Shown: positions 28,803-37,271 of the stretch, piece by piece
Layout: each line of letters opens with the position of its first letter
Position numbering within the stretch: position 1 is the first letter of the stretch
NCBI GenBank assembly: GCA_016191225.1
Contig: JACPPC010000001.1
Coordinates: forward strand, 124,001 to 188,000
DNA length: 64,000 nucleotides
Reading direction: 5' to 3'
From: Gemmatimonadota bacterium
GTDB lineage: Bacteria > Gemmatimonadota > Gemmatimonadetes > Gemmatimonadales > Gemmatimonadaceae
Notes under the pieces: model-generated
Seen by the model: only the letters and a program-made list of their open reading frames with translations
The model's database searches: none
What the model was told of the DNA's origin: nothing
Position numbers and translations under genes: made by a program

Positions 28803-29272
28803 ACATCCTCGTCGCCCACGGCGACATCGGGGGAAGCGCGATCATGCCGCATTCTGGAGTATCGACGTGGTGGCGCACCGCGGCGCTCGCGGCGGCCGCG
28901 GCACTCGTCGTGGTGCTCGGGGCACTCGCGTCGCAGCGGAACGCGGCCGGGAGGAACGTGGCGGTCGCGGAGCGCACACCGGCGCAGGGCCGCGCGCCGG
29001 AGTACATGCTCCTGCTGCACGAGGACTCGCTCTACCAGGCCCCCGCGCCGGCCCACGGCGCCGAGCGGGTGCGCGAGTACACCCGCTGGGCCGACAGCCT
29101 CGCCCGTGCCGGGCACCTCGTGAAGGCGGCCGAGCTCGAGGGGAGCGGCGCGGTGACGGGGTTCTTCATCGTCACGGCGGCCACGGAGGCCGAGGCGCGG
29201 GCCCTCGTCGCCACGAGCCCGCACCTGCGCTATCGGGGGACGATCGAGCTGCGGAAGCTCATCGGCGGCTGA
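28799..29272 (+). CDS. Membrane-anchored YCII-related protein
   Basis: A 157-residue protein if the GTG overlapping the sigma-factor stop is used, or 142 residues from the ATG at 28844, which has GGGGGAAG upstream. One transmembrane helix (TWWRTAALAAAAALVVVLGA) is followed by a soluble YCII/DGPF-like domain: EYMLLLHEDSLYQ, EYTRWADSLARAGHL, GFFIVTAATEAEARALV. Soluble YCII proteins often occur beside ECF sigma factors, but a membrane anchor is unusual. In the position of an anti-sigma factor, it could anchor or sense for the sigma protein; no direct evidence. Confidence 0.75.
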   Translation: MNILVAHGDIGGSAIMPHSGVSTWWRTAALAAAAALVVVLGALASQRNAAGRNVAVAERTPAQGRAPEYMLLLHEDSLYQAPAPAHGAERVREYTRWADSLARAGHLVKAAELEGSGAVTGFFIVTAATEAEARALVATSPHLRYRGTIELRKLIGG

Positions 29273-29281
29273 CGCAGCGCC

Positions 29282-30361
29282 TTACCGCGCCCCCCAGTAC
29301 CTCCGCTTCGGCGCCGCCCCGGGGGCCGCCGGTGGAGTCGGCCCTGTGAGGAATCGCTCCCACTCCCAGTCGCCCACGGCGGTCATCAGCTCGGCCCCGT
29401 TGGGCTGCCTGGCGATCACGGCGCTGGCCGCGTCGCCGTAGTCCACCGGACCGACCATGCGGATCAGCAGCAACGACCGCCGGTAGCCGTCCTCGAAGTC
29501 GGCCGCGTTGAACTGCACCATGGTGTTGAACCACCCGAGTTCGGCGCCCCGCACGTAGCTCGCGTTGCGGGCCTGGATCTCGTCCTGGAAGGTGAGCTGG
29601 AACCGGTACGGGCCGGCCCAGTCGGGAATCCGCGCGTCGCCCAGCTTGAGCACGCCCTCCCGGACGGCGGCCTCGATGCGCCGGCTCGCCTCGTCGCGCG
29701 CCACGGGCTCGGCCTTGCCGCGGTCGACGGCGTGCTTGGTCATGGCGTACTTCACCCACGGCATCATGCGCCTGAGCTCGCGCTCCAGCTGGTCGTCGCC
29801 GCTCACCGCGATCACGGGAATCCGCAGCCGCCCGGCTCCGGCGGCGAGGATCATCGTCTCGTTGAACGGAACCCCGTTCACGCGGTACTCGATGTCCTCG
29901 AGGGTGTAGGTATGCGAGAGGAAGCCGACCCGGTTCCCCGCCCCGGCGTGCATGCCAATGGCGACGATCGCGTCCACGCTGTGGTCGTAGCTGTCCATGT
30001 AGATGTCGAACGGCGCGTCGCGACTGATCAGCCGGGCCGGCGCGAGCAGCTGCTCCTCGAGCAGGTCGGGGGCATCGCCATTGCCCGAGCCGTGTCCGTC
30101 CACAACGAGGATGTCGTTCACGCCGGCCGCCTTGAGCCCCGCCACCGCGGCGTTGACGTCGGCGGTAAGCGACTTGCGCCCCTCGGCGTACTGCTCGGCG
30201 TGCCGCGCCGAGACCATGCGGAACTCGTGGACGCCGCTCACGCCCTCCATGTCGTAGAGCACCATGACCTTGAGGGGCCGCCCGGGTGCCTGGGCGGCAA
30301 GCAGCGCCGTTCCCGTCGCCATCGCCAGCACCGCCACGCCCGCCCGCACCATGCCGCACAT
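29282..30361 (-). CDS. Secreted M55-family D-aminopeptidase (DppA-like)
   Basis: A 359-residue protein with an N-terminal signal peptide (MCGMVRAGVAVLAMATGTAL). The M55 zinc-site residues are visible: Asp37 and Glu39 in YDMEGVSGV, His90 in VVDGHGSGN, His138 in IGMHAGAG, and Glu168 in PFNETMI. M55 enzymes cleave N-terminal D-amino acids, for example D-Ala peptides from peptidoglycan. Bacillus DppA is cytoplasmic, so the signal peptide suggests a periplasmic role here. A strong AGGAGG lies five bases before the ATG. The C-terminus has a Pro/Ala tail. Confidence 0.9.
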   Translation of the reverse strand: MCGMVRAGVAVLAMATGTALLAAQAPGRPLKVMVLYDMEGVSGVHEFRMVSARHAEQYAEGRKSLTADVNAAVAGLKAAGVNDILVVDGHGSGNGDAPDLLEEQLLAPARLISRDAPFDIYMDSYDHSVDAIVAIGMHAGAGNRVGFLSHTYTLEDIEYRVNGVPFNETMILAAGAGRLRIPVIAVSGDDQLERELRRMMPWVKYAMTKHAVDRGKAEPVARDEASRRIEAAVREGVLKLGDARIPDWAGPYRFQLTFQDEIQARNASYVRGAELGWFNTMVQFNAADFEDGYRRSLLLIRMVGPVDYGDAASAVIARQPNGAELMTAVGDWEWERFLTGPTPPAAPGAAPKRRYWGAR

Positions 30362-30439
30362 TGCCCCTCCTGGAGTTCAGCCGTTTCCCGGCGGGGAATT
30401 CCGCACCTGGCGCCGGGGGCGTCAAGCGCGGCCGAGTGC

Positions 30440-30468
30440 TTGCGCGATTCGGCCGGGCGCCATATCCA
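30440..30468 (+). promoter_or_regulatory. Candidate sigma-70-type promoter for the small lipoprotein
   Basis: TTGCGC at 30440-30445 and TATCCA at 30463-30468 are 17 bases apart, 34 bases before the lipoprotein ATG. The layout matches the candidate promoter at 17533-17561. Confidence 0.4.
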
Positions 30469-30502
30469 TTTCGCCACCGGTCCTTCCCCCCGAGGAACCC
30501 GC

Positions 30503-30979
30503 ATGCGCGCTCCCCGCCCGGCCTCCGTCGTCACGCTCGCCGGCCTCTTGGCCCTGGCGGTCGCCGGCGGGTGCATCCGCAAGTCGCAGGCGGCACCGGC
30601 CCCCGGCCTCGAGCCCGACCTGCAGCAGCGCGCCGAGGCGGTGGCGCTCCCGACCGAGATCCTCGTGGCGCGCCGCGACACCGTGCGCGAGGCGCTGATC
30701 GACGCAATCCATGTGCGCAACGACGCGGCGATGGACCTCAAGGCGATCGTGGAGGGGCGCATGGGGCCGGGGGCGAACCTGTTCGCGGCCTCGGTGGTGA
30801 CTCCCGCCGACCGCGCCCGCGCGCAGGCCCAGTACGAAATGGCGGTCGCCCGCGCCGAGCACAAGCTCAAGGGCGCCCAGGTCCGGCTGCGGGCAGTGGT
30901 GCTCCAGTGGGACGCGGTGTGCTACGCGCTGATCCCGAGGACGCCGGCAAGCGAGGGGCCGGCCTGCGTGGAGCCGTAG
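30503..30979 (+). CDS. Small lipoprotein of unknown function
   Basis: A 158-residue protein. The signal MRAPRPASVVTLAGLLALAV ends in the lipobox AGGC, so lipidation is expected. The mature part is mainly helical and charged, with repeated heptad-like stretches (LQQRAEAVALPTEI, RAQAQYEMAVARAEHKLKGA) suggesting a coiled coil. GAGGA precedes the ATG. No family is recognised. It sits alone between convergent genes and is followed by a palindromic repeat. Confidence 0.8.
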   Translation: MRAPRPASVVTLAGLLALAVAGGCIRKSQAAPAPGLEPDLQQRAEAVALPTEILVARRDTVREALIDAIHVRNDAAMDLKAIVEGRMGPGANLFAASVVTPADRARAQAQYEMAVARAEHKLKGAQVRLRAVVLQWDAVCYALIPRTPASEGPACVEP

Positions 30980-30985
30980 CGGGCC

Positions 30986-31046
30986 GTCGTCCTGAGCGCA
31001 GCGAAGGACCCGCTTGAAGCAGGTCCCGCGACGCGCCCGGGATGAC
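30986..31046. repeat. Interspersed palindromic repeat, copy C (intergenic)
   Basis: Left arm gtcgtcctgagcgcagcgaa matches copies A and B. The right arm (ending gcgcccgggatgac) is more diverged. The element fills the gap between two convergent genes, and its last base is part of the stop codon of the ABC exporter gene. Confidence 0.8.
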
Positions 31047-32911
31047 TACGTCCGCGTGCCGACCCGCGCCGCCACCCGCGCCGCCTCCTCGCGCACGTTC
31101 GCCTGCTCGACCGGCACCGTGAAGTCCTCGCCGGGGTTGATGAACTGGTCGGCCTCGACGCTGTGCTGCCGGTCGTACAGCTGCCGGTACCGCCCGTTCA
31201 TGGCGAGCAGCTCGGCGTGCCGCCCGCGCTCGACCACCTCGCCCTTCTCGACCACGAGGATCAGGTCGGCGCTCTCGATCGTGCTCAGCCGGTGGGCGAT
31301 CACGAACGTGGTGCGGCCGGCCCGCAGCCGCCGCAGGCCGTCGCGGATCATCGCCTCGCTCTCCGAGTCGAGCGAGCTCGTGGCCTCGTCGAGGATCAGG
31401 ATGCGCGGATCGGCGAGGATCGCGCGGGCGATCGCCACCCGCTGCCGCTGCCCGCCCGAGAGCTTCACCCCGCGCTCGCCCACGATCGTGTCGTAGCCCT
31501 GCGCGAACCGGTCCACGAACTCGTTCACGTGGGCGATCTTCCCCACCCGCTCGATCTCCTCGCGGGTGCTGCCGGGCTTGGCGAAGCCGATGTTGTCGGC
31601 CACCGTCCCGTCGAACAGGAAGTTGTCCTGCATCACGACGCCGAGCTTGCCGCGGTAGTCGCGCAGCCGGAGCTCCCGCAGGTCCTCGCCGTCGATCACC
31701 ACCCGGCCCCGCTGCGGCCGGTTGAAGGCCATCGCGAGTCCGATGATCGTGCTCTTCCCCGAGCCGCTCGACCCGACCAGCGCCACCGTCTGCCCGGCCG
31801 CGACCGTGAACGAGATCCCCTTGAGCACCGGCGTGCCGGCCTCATACTCGAACCAGACATCCTCGAACGCCACCGTGCCCTGCACTGCCGGGAGCGGGTG
31901 CCGCCGCAGGTCCTCGGTGTCCTCGGTCGGCATGTCGAGGATCTCGCGAATCCGGTCGAGCCCGGCGAAGGCCTCGCTCAGCTGCGTGCCGATGTTGGCG
32001 ATCTGCACCACCGGCGCCGCCATCAGCCCGACGAAGAAGGTGTACATGATCAGGCCGCCGAGGGTCATCGTGCCGGCGAAGATCGCCCGCCCGCCGACGA
32101 TCATCGTCAGCACCCCGATCGCGCCCACGATCGCCGTCGCCAGCGCCGTCACCGCGCTCGTGCCGGTGATGGTCTTGGCGATGTTGGTGAACAGCCGGTC
32201 GGCCCCGGCGGCGAACAGCTTCTGCTCGCGTTCCTCGGCCACGTACACCTTGAGCAGGCGGATGCCCCCCAGCGACTCGGCGAGCCGCCCGGTCACGTCG
32301 GCGGTGATCTCGCTCCGCTGGCGGAAGAGGGGGCGCAGCCGGTTGAAGGCGAACGCCATCGCCCCCCCGAAGGCGCCAAGGAAGACGATCGTCGCCACCG
32401 TGAGCTGCCAGTTGAGCCAGAACAGGACGCCGAGCGCGATCACGGCCGTCAGCAGGCCGCCCAGCAGCTGGATGATCCCCGTGCCGACGAGGTTGCGGAT
32501 CCCCTCGGCGTCGTTCATCACCCGGGCGATCAGCACCCCGCTCTTGGTCGAGTCGAAGTAGCTCACCGGCAGCCGCAGCACGTGGTCGGCCACGCGCTGG
32601 CGCATGGTCATGATCGCCCGCTGCGCGGCGACGGAGACCACCTGCGAGTTGGCGTAGCTGGTGATCGCCTGCACGAGGGTGGCGAGCCCGGCCCCGAGGG
32701 CGAGGGGCATCAGCTTGGCCGCGTCGTGCTTGCCGATCACGTCGTCGATGAACGACTTGGTCGAGAGCGGCAGCACGATGCCGGCGAGCCGGCTCACCAG
32801 CATCAGCCCGATGCCGATCGCCAGCGAGGTGCGGTGCTCCCGCAGCAGCGCCTTGGCCTCGCGCCAGGCGCGCTGGGTGTTGACCTTGGGCTTCTTCTTC
32901 GGCTCAGCCAC
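31046..32911 (-). CDS. MsbA-like ABC exporter (fused membrane and ATPase domains)
   Basis: A 621-residue half-transporter that should dimerise. Six membrane helices occupy residues about 25-330. The ATPase follows: Walker A VGSSGSGKST near 380-388, signature LSGGQRQR near 480, Walker B ILILDEATS near 504, and the H-loop in AHRLST near 538. The overall pattern is that of MsbA/multidrug exporters for lipids or hydrophobic compounds. It starts at GTG and overlaps the end of the alpha/beta hydrolase gene by eight bases, so the two are probably cotranscribed. The substrate is unknown. Confidence 0.92.
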   Translation of the reverse strand: MAEPKKKPKVNTQRAWREAKALLREHRTSLAIGIGLMLVSRLAGIVLPLSTKSFIDDVIGKHDAAKLMPLALGAGLATLVQAITSYANSQVVSVAAQRAIMTMRQRVADHVLRLPVSYFDSTKSGVLIARVMNDAEGIRNLVGTGIIQLLGGLLTAVIALGVLFWLNWQLTVATIVFLGAFGGAMAFAFNRLRPLFRQRSEITADVTGRLAESLGGIRLLKVYVAEEREQKLFAAGADRLFTNIAKTITGTSAVTALATAIVGAIGVLTMIVGGRAIFAGTMTLGGLIMYTFFVGLMAAPVVQIANIGTQLSEAFAGLDRIREILDMPTEDTEDLRRHPLPAVQGTVAFEDVWFEYEAGTPVLKGISFTVAAGQTVALVGSSGSGKSTIIGLAMAFNRPQRGRVVIDGEDLRELRLRDYRGKLGVVMQDNFLFDGTVADNIGFAKPGSTREEIERVGKIAHVNEFVDRFAQGYDTIVGERGVKLSGGQRQRVAIARAILADPRILILDEATSSLDSESEAMIRDGLRRLRAGRTTFVIAHRLSTIESADLILVVEKGEVVERGRHAELLAMNGRYRQLYDRQHSVEADQFINPGEDFTVPVEQANVREEAARVAARVGTRT

Positions 32912-33839
32912 GGCGGCGTCCCCCGGTTGGTTCAGGTGCGGGGCGGCTCGGGCGCGTCGGGTCGCCCGGCAGCAGCCGCTCGATCGAGTCGGCCCGGGCG
33001 GCGACGCGGTTCACCATCTCGCGAAAGGCGCGAAAGAAGATCGCGCTGTCCACGCGGAAGGCGAGCTCGTGGCCCCCCTCGACGTGGATGAAGCGGCGGT
33101 CGGTGCTCCCCGCCGCGGCGTACAGCTGCTCCCCCATCGAGAGGGGCACCGCGGCGTCCTGCGGGGAGTGCAGCACCAGCAGCGGCACGGTGACGCTCGG
33201 GATCCGCTCCAGCGACGGGAAGCGGTAGCGGGCGATCTGGCGCACGGGAAGGAACGGGTAGCGCCGCGCGCCGACGTCGGGGATCGACGTGTACGGCGCC
33301 TGCAGCACGAGCCCTCCCGTGCGCACCGACGACGCCAGCTGCACCGCCACCCCCGTGCCCAGCGAGTGGCCGTAGACGATGATCCGGTCGGCAGGGACGC
33401 CGTACTTCGTGCGCAGCAGCTCGTAGGCGGCCCGCGCGTCGGCGTAGCTCCCCTCCTCGTCGGGCTCGCCGGCGCTCTCGCCGAAGCCGCGGTAGTCGTA
33501 GACGAGGATGTTGGTGCCGAGGTGCCGCAGGTCGCGGAAGAACTCGGGCTCCTCGAGCTGCGAGATGTTGTGCGCGTTGCCGTGGTTGACCAGCACCCAG
33601 GTGCCGTTCGAGTCCGGCATGGTGCCGGGAATCTGCCAGCCGACCAGCTTCGTGCCGTCGCCGCTGGCGAACTCGACGCGCGTGACGGGGAGGCTCCACT
33701 GTGCCGCCGGCGCCACGAGCGGCCCCTTCGCGCGGCCCGCCTGGAAGACGAGCGTGCGCTCGTTGGCCTTGACCCAGGCGATCAGCCCGCCATAGAGGGC
33801 GACGACAAGTCCGGCGATGATGAGGAGCGCTTTGCGCAT
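32904..33839 (-). CDS. Membrane-anchored alpha/beta hydrolase (BEM46-like)
   Basis: A 311-residue protein. An N-terminal hydrophobic helix (ALLIIAGLVVALYGGLIAW) anchors it. The hydrolase core has VLVNHGNAHN for the oxyanion region and the nucleophile Ser159 in VYGHSLGTGV; Asp228 (HSPQDAAVP) and His257 (EGGHELAF) complete the triad. The family (BEM46/ABHD13-like) includes thioesterases and lipid hydrolases. It is followed, with an eight-base overlap, by an MsbA-like exporter, hinting at a lipid-related function (inference). Confidence 0.9.
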   Translation of the reverse strand: MRKALLIIAGLVVALYGGLIAWVKANERTLVFQAGRAKGPLVAPAAQWSLPVTRVEFASGDGTKLVGWQIPGTMPDSNGTWVLVNHGNAHNISQLEEPEFFRDLRHLGTNILVYDYRGFGESAGEPDEEGSYADARAAYELLRTKYGVPADRIIVYGHSLGTGVAVQLASSVRTGGLVLQAPYTSIPDVGARRYPFLPVRQIARYRFPSLERIPSVTVPLLVLHSPQDAAVPLSMGEQLYAAAGSTDRRFIHVEGGHELAFRVDSAIFFRAFREMVNRVAARADSIERLLPGDPTRPSRPAPEPTGGRRRG

Positions 33840-33934
33840 GGCGAAGGCAGGGGTGCGGCGGCTGGCCGCCCGCGGGCGCGGGACGTTGTCATCCTAATCG
33901 GCGGCGCGCCCCGCCGCGCCCCGTTGCCGCCCCT

Positions 33935-35035
33935 TCACTCCCCGGCGAGGTGGCTCACCCGCCCGATCGCGGCGACGCGGTTGCCCATCGCGGCGAGGGC
34001 GCGCACGGCGTCGATCAGCGCGCCGAACCGCTCGTCGGTCGTGAGCCCCGCCTTGTACCGCGTGTAGATCTGCTGCGCGATCACCGCGAGCTTGAACAGG
34101 CCGAAGGCGTAGTAGAAGCCCGGGTTGCCGAGGGGGCGCCCCGCCAGCGCTCCGTACCGCGCCCAGAGCCCGGCCCGGGTGAGGTTGCCGGGGAGGGCCG
34201 TGATGCCGAGGCCAAGGGCGCGGAGTTCGGGGGGATCGTCGGCGTCGACCCAGTAGGCGAGCGTGGTGCCGAGGTCCATCAGCGGGTCGCCGAGGGTCGC
34301 CATCTCCCAGTCGAGGACGGCGAGGATGCGCGTCGGGTCGGCGGGGTCGAGGACCATGTTGTCGTACTTGAAGTCGTTGTGGATCAGCGCCGCCCCCCAC
34401 TCACCGGGCCGGTTGGCGTCAAGCCACGCGGCGAGGGTCTCCATGTCGGCGATGGGGTCGGTCGCGGCGGCGCGGTACCGCTTGGCCCACCCCTGCACCT
34501 GGCGCTGCACGTACCCCTCGGGGTTGCCGAGCTCCCGGACTCCCTCGGCGTCGAGCGGCGTGCGGTGGATCTCCAGCATCGCATCGACGAACGACGCCGA
34601 CAGGCCCTGCATGACGGCCGGCGTGAGCGGCACGCCGGGGGGCGGCGCCGCGCGCAGGATCAGCCCGCGCACCCGCTCCATGACGTAGAAGGGGGCGCCG
34701 AGCACCGACTCGTCGTCGCAATGGCCGACGGGGCGCGGCACCTTGCCGCCGCGGGCGTGGAGGGCGCGGAGGATCCGGAACTCGCGCCCCATGTCGTGGG
34801 CGCTGCCCTTCTTCACGCCCTTTGGCGGACGGCGCAGCACCAGCTCGCGGTCGCCGGGGAGGCGGAGGAGGTAGGTGAGGTTGGAGAAGCCGCGCGGGAA
34901 CTGCTCGATGTCGATCGGGGAGGGCGCGAAATCCGGCGCCGCCCCGGCGAGCCAGCGCGCGAGCGCGGCGGCGTCGAGTTCCTCGCCGGGGCGGACGGGC
35001 CGCGATGAGTCGAGGGTCGAGGCCGGGGAGGTCAA
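33935..35035 (-). CDS. Phosphotransferase-family protein (ACAD10/11 kinase-domain-like)
   Basis: A 366-residue protein with the aminoglycoside-phosphotransferase fold. Key elements are the nucleotide-binding strands RGFSNLTYLLRLPG and ELVLRRPP, the catalytic loop ALIHNDFKYDNMVLDP, and the metal-binding AVLDWEMATLGDPLMDLG. This is the variant found fused in front of acyl-CoA dehydrogenase in human ACAD10/ACAD11, where it acts on hydroxyacyl-CoA substrates. Here the dehydrogenase is the separate gene immediately upstream. The frame begins at TTG (35035), so the start is uncertain. A large inverted repeat lies between the two genes. Confidence 0.88.
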   Translation of the reverse strand: MTSPASTLDSSRPVRPGEELDAAALARWLAGAAPDFAPSPIDIEQFPRGFSNLTYLLRLPGDRELVLRRPPKGVKKGSAHDMGREFRILRALHARGGKVPRPVGHCDDESVLGAPFYVMERVRGLILRAAPPPGVPLTPAVMQGLSASFVDAMLEIHRTPLDAEGVRELGNPEGYVQRQVQGWAKRYRAAATDPIADMETLAAWLDANRPGEWGAALIHNDFKYDNMVLDPADPTRILAVLDWEMATLGDPLMDLGTTLAYWVDADDPPELRALGLGITALPGNLTRAGLWARYGALAGRPLGNPGFYYAFGLFKLAVIAQQIYTRYKAGLTTDERFGALIDAVRALAAMGNRVAAIGRVSHLAGE

Positions 35036-35054
35036 TGCGAGGAAGGTGGGGAAG

Positions 35055-35249
35055 GCGCAACCGCGGAGTCACGGAGCGGCACGGAGGCACCCGGAGGAGG
35101 CAGGGTCAAGGGCAACGAACCGTGGGGTACACATCGCCCGGGTGGGTGGAGGTGCCCGGCGCGAGGCACCGCCCCGACGCCCCCAGGCAATCGCGGCTGA
35201 TTCCTCCGTGTACCTCCGTGGTGGTGCTCCCTGTCTCCATGGTTGCGCC
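35055..35249. repeat. Large imperfect inverted repeat between kinase-like and acyl-CoA dehydrogenase genes
   Basis: The left arm begins ggcgcaaccgcggagtcacg at 35055 and runs to about 35102. The right arm at 35202-35249 has the reverse complement ggcgcaaccatggagacagg and onward, with shared blocks built on cacggagg. About 100 bases separate the arms. Together they fill nearly all of the 248-base gap. No coding frame of interest was seen. Confidence 0.7.
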
Positions 35250-35283
35250 TGTTTGGACCCTGCCCGATTCCACCCCTCGCTCC

Positions 35284-36516
35284 CTACTCGGCCTTGATCC
35301 CGTACGGCTTGAGCATCGCCCGCGCGACTTGCCCCTTGTGCACCTCGTCCGGCCCGTCGTAGATCCGCGCCGCGCGCTCGTGCCGGAACCAGTATGCCAA
35401 TGGCGTGTCGTCGGTGATGCCGAGGCCCCCATGCACCTGGATCGCCTTGTCGAGCACCCGCTGGAGCACGCCCGCCGTGTGGAACTTGATCAGCGACACG
35501 TGCATGCGGGCCTCCTTCGCCCCGTGGTCGTGGATCTGCTGGGCGCAGTGGAGCACCAGCAGCCGCGCCGCCTCCACCTCGGCCTTGCACTCGGCCAGCC
35601 AGTGCTGCACCACCTGCTTCTCCCCCAGCGGATGCCCCGGCGAGAGCAGGCGCCGCGAGGCGTGCCGGAGCATCAGCTCGATCGCCCGCTCGCAGATGCC
35701 GATCCACCGCATGCAGTGGTGGATGCGCCCCGGGCCGAGCCGCTCCTGGGCGAGGGCGAACCCGGCCCCCTCGTCGCCGATCCGGTTGGCGATCGGCACC
35801 GACACGTTCTCGTACCGCATCTCGGCGTGGCTCGCCCAGTCGTCGCCCGCCTCGCCCATGGTCTTCACGTTGCGCACCCGGGTCACGCCGGGGGTGTCGC
35901 TCGGCACGATGATCTGCGACGCCCGCTGGTGGGGCTTGGCGTCGGGGTTCGTCACCGCCATCACGATCAGGAACGCCGCGCCGTCGGCCGACGACGTGAA
36001 CCACTTGTGCCCGTTGATGACGTACTGGTCGCCCTTGCGCACCGCGCTCGTCTCCATGTGCACCGGGTTCGAGCCGGCGAACTCGGGCTCCGTCATCGAG
36101 AAGCCGGAGCGGATCGCGCCCGACACGAGGGGGGCGAGCCAGCGGGCCCGCTGGTCGTCGGTCCCGTGCGACATCAGCAGCTCCATGTTGCCGACGTCGG
36201 GGGCCTGGCAGTTGCACGCGTAGTGCCCGAGCGGCGATCGCCCGAGCGCCGCGCTCACCAGCGCGTACTCGGGGAGGGTGAGGCCGAGGCCGCCGTGTTC
36301 GGCCGGCACCCACGGCGCCCAGAGGCCGCGGGCGCGGGACTCCCTGCGGGCCCGGTCGAGGTCCGGCTTCATCGCGCGGAACGAGCCCTGCAGGAAGGTG
36401 CGCTCGAGCGGCAGCAGCACCTCGTCGACGAAGGCGTTGCAGCGCGAGACGAACTCGGCCACGCCCGGCCGGTCCGTCGCCCGGCGCATCTTCACCATCG
36501 GGATCACCGCCGTCAT
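35284..36516 (-). CDS. Acyl-CoA dehydrogenase (ACAD10/11-like)
   Basis: A 410-residue flavoprotein dehydrogenase. Conserved segments are FSMTEPEFAGSNPVHMETSA, INGHKWFTSSADGA, LGPGRIHHCMRWIG, and QVHGGLGITDDTPLAYWF. The C-terminal YDGPDEVHKGQVARAML matches the ACAD10/11 pattern around the catalytic region rather than the medium-chain YEGT pattern. It introduces the alpha,beta double bond in acyl-CoAs and passes electrons to ETF. The ATG at 36516 overlaps the SDR stop by four bases. The kinase-like gene downstream makes the pair look like a split version of the eukaryotic fusion. Confidence 0.92.
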   Translation of the reverse strand: MTAVIPMVKMRRATDRPGVAEFVSRCNAFVDEVLLPLERTFLQGSFRAMKPDLDRARRESRARGLWAPWVPAEHGGLGLTLPEYALVSAALGRSPLGHYACNCQAPDVGNMELLMSHGTDDQRARWLAPLVSGAIRSGFSMTEPEFAGSNPVHMETSAVRKGDQYVINGHKWFTSSADGAAFLIVMAVTNPDAKPHQRASQIIVPSDTPGVTRVRNVKTMGEAGDDWASHAEMRYENVSVPIANRIGDEGAGFALAQERLGPGRIHHCMRWIGICERAIELMLRHASRRLLSPGHPLGEKQVVQHWLAECKAEVEAARLLVLHCAQQIHDHGAKEARMHVSLIKFHTAGVLQRVLDKAIQVHGGLGITDDTPLAYWFRHERAARIYDGPDEVHKGQVARAMLKPYGIKAE

Positions 36517-37271
36517 ATCGTGCATCCTCCGTCGACCATGTAGGTGCCGCCGGTGCAGTAGCCCGCGGCCGGCGTGCAGAGAAACACCGCCAGGGCCGCC
36601 ACGTCCTCCGGCTCGCCGAGGCGCGGGATGGGCTGGGCCTTGAGGAACCGGTTCATGTTGGCCTCGTTCTGCCAGAGCACGCTCGAGAAGGCCGTCTTGA
36701 TCAGCCCCGGGCAGATCGCGTTGGCCCGCACCCCGCGCGGGCCCCACTCGCGCGCCATCACCTGCGTGAGCGAGATCAGCGCCGCCTTGCTCACCGAGTA
36801 GATGCCGAGCGCGTGCTCCGGCTTCACCCCGCCGATGCTCGAGATGTTGACGATCGCCCCGCCCCCGCGCTCGACCATCGACGGCAGCGCCCGCTTGGCG
36901 ATCTCGAACGGGGCGTGCAGGTTGACCGCCATGATCTTGTTGAAGGCCCCCTCGTCGGTGTTCTCGACCGGGCCATAGACGGGGTTCACGGCGGCGTTGT
37001 TCACCAGCACGTCGACGCCGCCGAGCTGCGCGACCGTCTCGTCCACCAGCGCCCGCGCTTCGTCGAGCCGGCCGACGTTGGTGGCGTGCCCCGTGGCCTT
37101 GCCGCCCGCGGCGACGATCGCGTCGACCGAGGCCTTCACGGCGTCGGCCTTGCGGCTGCTCACCACCACGTGCGCGCCGGCGGCGGCGAGGCCGTGCGCG
37201 ATCGCCAGCCCGATGCCGCGCGTCGCCCCGGTGACGATGGCGACCTTGCCCTGCAGAGGAGGTTGGGTCAT
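36513..37271 (-). CDS. Short-chain dehydrogenase/reductase
   Basis: A 252-residue classical SDR. The cofactor motif VTGATRGIG is near residue 13, NNAAVN is in the centre, Ser lies in IVNISSIGG, and the catalytic YSVSK follows. The end AGYCTGGTYMVDGG is typical of FabG-like and acyl or alcohol dehydrogenases. The Arg residues after the first strand (SSRKAD) suggest NADP(H). It overlaps both neighbours by ATGA (patatin upstream, acyl-CoA dehydrogenase downstream) and may oxidise a hydroxyacyl intermediate of the same pathway. Confidence 0.92.
   Translation of the reverse strand: MTQPPLQGKVAIVTGATRGIGLAIAHGLAAAGAHVVVSSRKADAVKASVDAIVAAGGKATGHATNVGRLDEARALVDETVAQLGGVDVLVNNAAVNPVYGPVENTDEGAFNKIMAVNLHAPFEIAKRALPSMVERGGGAIVNISSIGGVKPEHALGIYSVSKAALISLTQVMAREWGPRGVRANAICPGLIKTAFSSVLWQNEANMNRFLKAQPIPRLGEPEDVAALAVFLCTPAAGYCTGGTYMVDGGCTI

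Noticed and set aside
28741..28850. Frameshift at the end of the ECF sigma factor gene
   Set aside because: The sigma protein ends shortly after region 4, but the helix-turn-helix is complete and the GTGA junction matches the local style. No lost conserved residues could be shown.
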